From positions 2,170,001 through 2,234,000 of the forward strand of contig NZ_CP134499.1 in NCBI RefSeq assembly GCF_031764535.1: 64,000 bases of DNA, read 5' to 3'. The stretch is from Pseudomonas sp. SG20056. Lineage in GTDB: Bacteria; Pseudomonadota; Gammaproteobacteria; Pseudomonadales; Pseudomonadaceae. Shown piece after piece: positions 60,965 through 64,000 of the stretch (position 1 is its first letter; every line of letters starts with the position of its first letter). The translations under genes were made by a program, and so were the position numbers. The notes beneath the pieces are model-generated. The model was not told where the DNA came from. It worked only from the letters and a program-made list of their open reading frames with translations, and made no database searches.

Positions 60965-62131
60965 ATGAATCCTGATACTCCGCTGCAACTGTTGGGTGGC
61001 CTTACTGCTCGCGAGTTCATGCGTGACTACTGGCAGAAGAAACCCCTGCTGGTACGCCAGGCCATCCCCGGTTTTGAGAGCCCGATTTCCCCCGACGAGC
61101 TGGCCGGCCTGGCGCTGGAAGAAGAAATCGAATCGCGCCTGGTCATCGAACATGGCGAGCGCCCTTGGGAGCTGCGCCGCGGCCCGTTCGCAGAAGACGC
61201 CTTTGCCGATCTGCCCGAGCGCGACTGGACCCTGCTGGTGCAGGCGGTCGACCAGTTCGTCCCTGAAGTAGCCGAACTGCTGGAAGAGTTCAAATTTCTG
61301 CCCAAGTGGCGCATCGATGACGTAATGGTCAGCTTCGCCGTACCTGGCGGTGGCGTTGGCCCGCATTTCGACAACTACGATGTGTTCCTCCTGCAGGGTT
61401 ACGGCAAGCGCCGCTGGCAGGTCGGTCAGGTGTGCGATTCCGACAGCCCAATGCTGCAACACGCGGATCTGAAGATCCTCGCCGAATTCGTTAAAACTGA
61501 AGAATGGGTTCTGGAACCCGGCGACATGCTCTATCTGCCGCCGCTTCTGGCCCACTGTGGTACCGCTGAGGATGACTGTATGACGTATTCCGTAGGCTTC
61601 CGTGCGCCAAGCGCCGCTGAAGTTCTCACCCATTTCACCGATTTTCTCGGCCAGTTCCTGCCTGACGAAGAGCGCTACAGCGACGCTGACGCGCAGCCGA
61701 CCAGCGACCCTACGCAGATCCAGCGCGACGCCCTGGATCGCCTCAAGGCCCTACTCACCGAACACATGAGCGATGAGCGGCTGCTGATGACCTGGTTCGG
61801 CCAATTTATGACCGAACCCAAGTACCCGGAGCTGATTGCCGGCATCGAGATTGACGAAGAAGGCTTCCTCGCCGGCCTGGAAAATGGCGCGATCCTGATC
61901 CGCAACCCCAGCGCACGTATGGCCTGGTCGGAAGTTGGTGAAGATCTGGTGCTGTTCGCCAGTGGCCAGAGCCGTCTGCTTTCGGCCGGCCTGCGTGAGC
62001 TGCTGAAACTGGTCTGTTCCGCCGATGCCCTGCATATCGAAAACCTCGGTGCGTGGCTCGCCGATGACGAAGGGCGTAACCTGTTGGTTGAACTGGTCAA
62101 ACAAGGCAGCCTGGAGTTTGCTGATGAGTGA
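60965..62131 (+). CDS. roxA: Cupin/JmjC ribosomal protein uL16 arginine hydroxylase (YcfD/RoxA-like)
   Basis: 388 residues. JmjC-type Fe(II)/2-oxoglutarate oxygenase with the metal motif His134-x-Asp136 (PHFDNYDVFLLQ) and a later metal His in PPLLAHCGTAEDD. The C-terminal winged-helix part mediates dimers. YcfD hydroxylates an Arg of ribosomal protein L16. Stop overlaps the GNAT gene by 8 bp. Confidence 0.9.
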   Translation: MNPDTPLQLLGGLTAREFMRDYWQKKPLLVRQAIPGFESPISPDELAGLALEEEIESRLVIEHGERPWELRRGPFAEDAFADLPERDWTLLVQAVDQFVPEVAELLEEFKFLPKWRIDDVMVSFAVPGGGVGPHFDNYDVFLLQGYGKRRWQVGQVCDSDSPMLQHADLKILAEFVKTEEWVLEPGDMLYLPPLLAHCGTAEDDCMTYSVGFRAPSAAEVLTHFTDFLGQFLPDEERYSDADAQPTSDPTQIQRDALDRLKALLTEHMSDERLLMTWFGQFMTEPKYPELIAGIEIDEEGFLAGLENGAILIRNPSARMAWSEVGEDLVLFASGQSRLLSAGLRELLKLVCSADALHIENLGAWLADDEGRNLLVELVKQGSLEFADE

Positions 62132-62549
62132 GATACACGTTCGTCTGGCCGACTGGCAGAAGGACAACGCTGACCTGCGGCGCATTCGCGAAACCGTGTT
62201 TATCGCGGAACAAGCGGTGCCGCCGGAGCTCGAATGGGATGCCGAAGACGCCGATGCCTTGCATTTTCTGGCCCTGGAAGGCGACTACCCGATCGGTACT
62301 GCACGCCTGTTGCCCGATGGCCATATCGGCCGAGTGTCGGTACTCAAGGACTGGCGCGGTCTGAACGTCGGTGTCGCGCTGATCCAGGCGGTGATCGCAG
62401 AAGCGGAACAGCGTGGCCTGACTCAGCAAATGCTCAGCGCCCAGGTGCACGCCACTGCCTTCTATGAAAAGCTCGGGTTTGCCATCGTCAGCGGGGAATA
62501 CCTCGACGCCGGCATCCCCCACGTGGACATGGTGCGTCATAGCGCCTAG
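62124..62549 (+). CDS. GNAT-family N-acetyltransferase
   Basis: 141 residues from ATG 62124. Opening IRETVFIAEQAVPPELEWD and acetyl-CoA-binding RVSVLKDWRGLNVGVALIQAV, then QVHATAFYEKLGF, are like the ElaA/YjcF branch. Substrate unknown. Translationally coupled to the hydroxylase gene. Confidence 0.9.
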   Translation: MSEIHVRLADWQKDNADLRRIRETVFIAEQAVPPELEWDAEDADALHFLALEGDYPIGTARLLPDGHIGRVSVLKDWRGLNVGVALIQAVIAEAEQRGLTQQMLSAQVHATAFYEKLGFAIVSGEYLDAGIPHVDMVRHSA

Positions 62550-62557
62550 AGGCCAAG

Positions 62558-63199
62558 ATGAACGACGAAAACGCCCCGAGTGACCCTACCGAGCTGGTGG
62601 AGCCCATAGAGCTCCCTGCCATCGAGTTTCAGTCACCGGGGCGTTTTGCTGTGCACAATCCGGGCAGCCCCAACTCGGATAGCCCACGGGCGGAGCCGGC
62701 GCCGTTTAGCCTCGGCGCACATGCCACGCTGGAACGCTTCAACCAGCCCGAACAGGCCCGCGCTCATGCCCTCGCGCTGTTGCAGCAAGCACAGCGCAGC
62801 CTGTGCATCTACAGTCACGACCTGGAGCCTTGGCTCTATCATCACAGCAGTGTGCAAGACGCCTGCACGCGTTTTCTGCTGGCCAGCCCGCGCAACCAAC
62901 TGCGCATTCTGCTGCGCGACCCCAGCCGTGCAGTCAAGGAAGGCCACCGCCTGCTCAGCCTTTCGCGCCGGCTGTCCTCCAACCTGCAGATCCGCAAGCT
63001 GCACCCGGATTACCCTAGTGAGGAGCTGGCGTTTCTGCTGGCCGATGATCGCGGCTTGCTGCTCTTGCCGGAAATTGGCCAGGCCAGCGGCTATGCCCTT
63101 TACCAGGACCCCGGTCGCAATCGCCAGCGGCGCGCACAGTTTGATCAAGCCTGGGATACCAGCATTACCGACGCTGATTTACGGAGTTTTCTGCTATGA
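62558..63199 (+). CDS. Conserved protein of unknown function (DUF7931-like)
   Basis: 213 residues, soluble. An acidic, Pro-rich N-terminal 50 residues is followed by a domain with AHALALLQQAQRSLCIYSHD, NQLRILLRDPSRAVKEGHRL and ELAFLLADDRGLLLLPE. It recalls half of a phospholipase D-like fold without the HKD motif. It follows the GNAT gene by 8 bp and overlaps the next gene by 4 bp, a conserved cluster in pseudomonads. Function unknown. Confidence 0.7.
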   Translation: MNDENAPSDPTELVEPIELPAIEFQSPGRFAVHNPGSPNSDSPRAEPAPFSLGAHATLERFNQPEQARAHALALLQQAQRSLCIYSHDLEPWLYHHSSVQDACTRFLLASPRNQLRILLRDPSRAVKEGHRLLSLSRRLSSNLQIRKLHPDYPSEELAFLLADDRGLLLLPEIGQASGYALYQDPGRNRQRRAQFDQAWDTSITDADLRSFLL

Positions 63200-64000
63200 A
63201 GGTTCGCACCCTGCTCGCCGCCGCGCTGTTTGCTTGTAGCCTGCCCCTCAGCGCCGCTACCGAAGTGATTCCGCTGAATTTCCGCACGGCTGATGAGGTG
63301 CTCAGCGTGGTGCAATCGGTTCTCGGCCATGAGGGCAAGGTCAACGCCTATGGCAACCAGCTGATCGTCAATGCTGAACCGGCGAAGATTGCCGAAGTGC
63401 GCGCCCTGCTGCAGCAACTCGATACCGAGCCACGGCGCTTGCTGATCAGCGTCGACACCAATGAGTCGGGTTTTCAGTCCGATCGCGGCTACCGCGCCGA
63501 CAGCACGATCAGCGCCGGCGATGCCGAGGTGCAGATCGGCCAGGGTGAAATCAATGGCCGCGACCAGGTACGCATCATCCGCCGCAGCACCGATAGCCGC
63601 AGCGGCGGCACTCAGCAGGTGCAGGCCACCGAGGGCTACCCTGCTTTAATTCAGGTTGGCCAGAGCGTACCGCTGACCACCCGAGGGCGTGATGTCTATG
63701 GCCAGCCCTACAGCAATACCCAGTACCGCAACGTCACCCGTGGTTTTTACGTCACTGCCAGCCTAAGTGGCGAGTTGGTGCACATCAACATCAGCAGCAA
63801 CCGTGACCGCCTGAGCCAATCGCAACCCGGCGCTATTGATGTGCAAAGCACCGATACGCGGGTCACTGGCCGCGTGGGTGAGTGGATCAGCATTGGCGGC
63901 GTCAGCGAGCAGAGCCAGGGCGAGCAAGGCGACTTTCTGCAACACCGCTCGACCCAGGGCCGCGAAGACATGAGCATGCGCGTCAAAGTCGACGTTGTGA
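63196..64000 (+). CDS. Secreted protein with secretin N-domain-like region (partial)
   Basis: Starts at ATG 63196 and is open at the window end (at least 268 residues). Signal peptide MKVRTLLAAALFACSLPLSA. The next 60 residues (EVIPLNFRTADEVLSVVQSVL...QLIVNAEPAKIAEVRALLQQL) match the N0/N1 domain of secretins. The rest is a beta-rich domain with LISVDTNES and GEWISIGGVSEQ, found in a nodulation-type family. There is no sign of a secretin pore in the part seen. Overlaps the preceding gene by 4 bp. Confidence 0.7.
   Translation, partial: MKVRTLLAAALFACSLPLSAATEVIPLNFRTADEVLSVVQSVLGHEGKVNAYGNQLIVNAEPAKIAEVRALLQQLDTEPRRLLISVDTNESGFQSDRGYRADSTISAGDAEVQIGQGEINGRDQVRIIRRSTDSRSGGTQQVQATEGYPALIQVGQSVPLTTRGRDVYGQPYSNTQYRNVTRGFYVTASLSGELVHINISSNRDRLSQSQPGAIDVQSTDTRVTGRVGEWISIGGVSEQSQGEQGDFLQHRSTQGREDMSMRVKVDVV

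Noticed and set aside
63196..64000. Secretin-like gene as the missing phage pIV pore
   Set aside because: It has only an N-domain-like segment, lies 37 kb from the prophage in a conserved core cluster, and shows no pore domain in the visible part.

Overview
The window is chromosomal DNA of a Pseudomonas. The mexT-mexEF-oprN efflux locus, the gor/ring-cleaving-dioxygenase-like/galU/ugd block and the long run from the tRNA genes, pgsA, uvrC and gacA through tus, cysG, serS, rarA, lolA, ftsK, trxB, aat, bpt, infA, clpA, clpS, cspD, icd, idh, mnmA, hflD and purB to roxA-like follow the order I know from P. aeruginosa. I cannot name the species.

Region 1 (1-8.8 kb) holds a YciI-like gene, then the RND multidrug pump operon mexE-mexF-oprN read leftwards, its LysR activator mexT, and a divergent mexS-like oxidoreductase.

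Region 2 (8.8-26.25 kb) is the most unusual part. It is an array of three elements stacked against the chromosome dimer resolution site dif (26226-26253). The leftmost, element A (8827-12379), is a small satellite-like element. It carries four small genes and an IS3-family insertion sequence (10317-11562, 4-bp target duplication GTAG), but no recognisable replication, coat or assembly gene. Next come two nearly identical 6924-bp copies (12380-19303 and 19304-26227) of a filamentous (inovirus) prophage. Each encodes a small att-proximal protein, a divergent repressor-like protein, a II/X-type replication initiator, a probable ssDNA-binding protein, four very short membrane proteins (including a leaderless 44-residue major coat candidate), a pIII/TspB-like adsorption protein, a DUF2523/pVI-like protein, a Zot/pI assembly ATPase and a small membrane protein. 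There is no integrase and no secretin. Each element begins with two inverted dif-like sites that can fold on the + strand into one long hairpin. This is the architecture used by CTXphi-type phages that integrate with host XerC/XerD. The hairpin stem shows a compensatory base-pair change between element A and the phage copies. Every element's right end carries a XerC arm, and the last one abuts a complete dif, so new elements probably insert next to dif and the leftmost is the oldest.

Region 3 (26.3-31.3 kb) holds a TRIC/UPF0126 membrane protein and gor (leftward), a glyoxalase-fold dioxygenase-like gene (rightward), then galU and ugd (leftward), which make UDP-glucose and UDP-glucuronate.

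Region 4 (31.3-64 kb) is conserved housekeeping DNA. It has tRNA-Leu/Cys/Gly with pgsA, uvrC and gacA; tRNA-Ser; a YccA-type membrane protein; tusDCBE with a TrpD2-like gene; cysG, serS, crcB, rarA, lolA and ftsK leftwards; trxB, aat, bpt and infA rightwards; clpA and clpS leftwards; cspD; back-to-back icd and idh; a Nudix gene, mnmA, hflD, an EamA transporter, purB, an uL16 arginine hydroxylase-like gene, a GNAT gene, a DUF protein and a secreted secretin-N-domain-like protein cut by the window end. FtsK, the translocase that activates XerCD recombination at dif, is encoded about 17 kb from dif.
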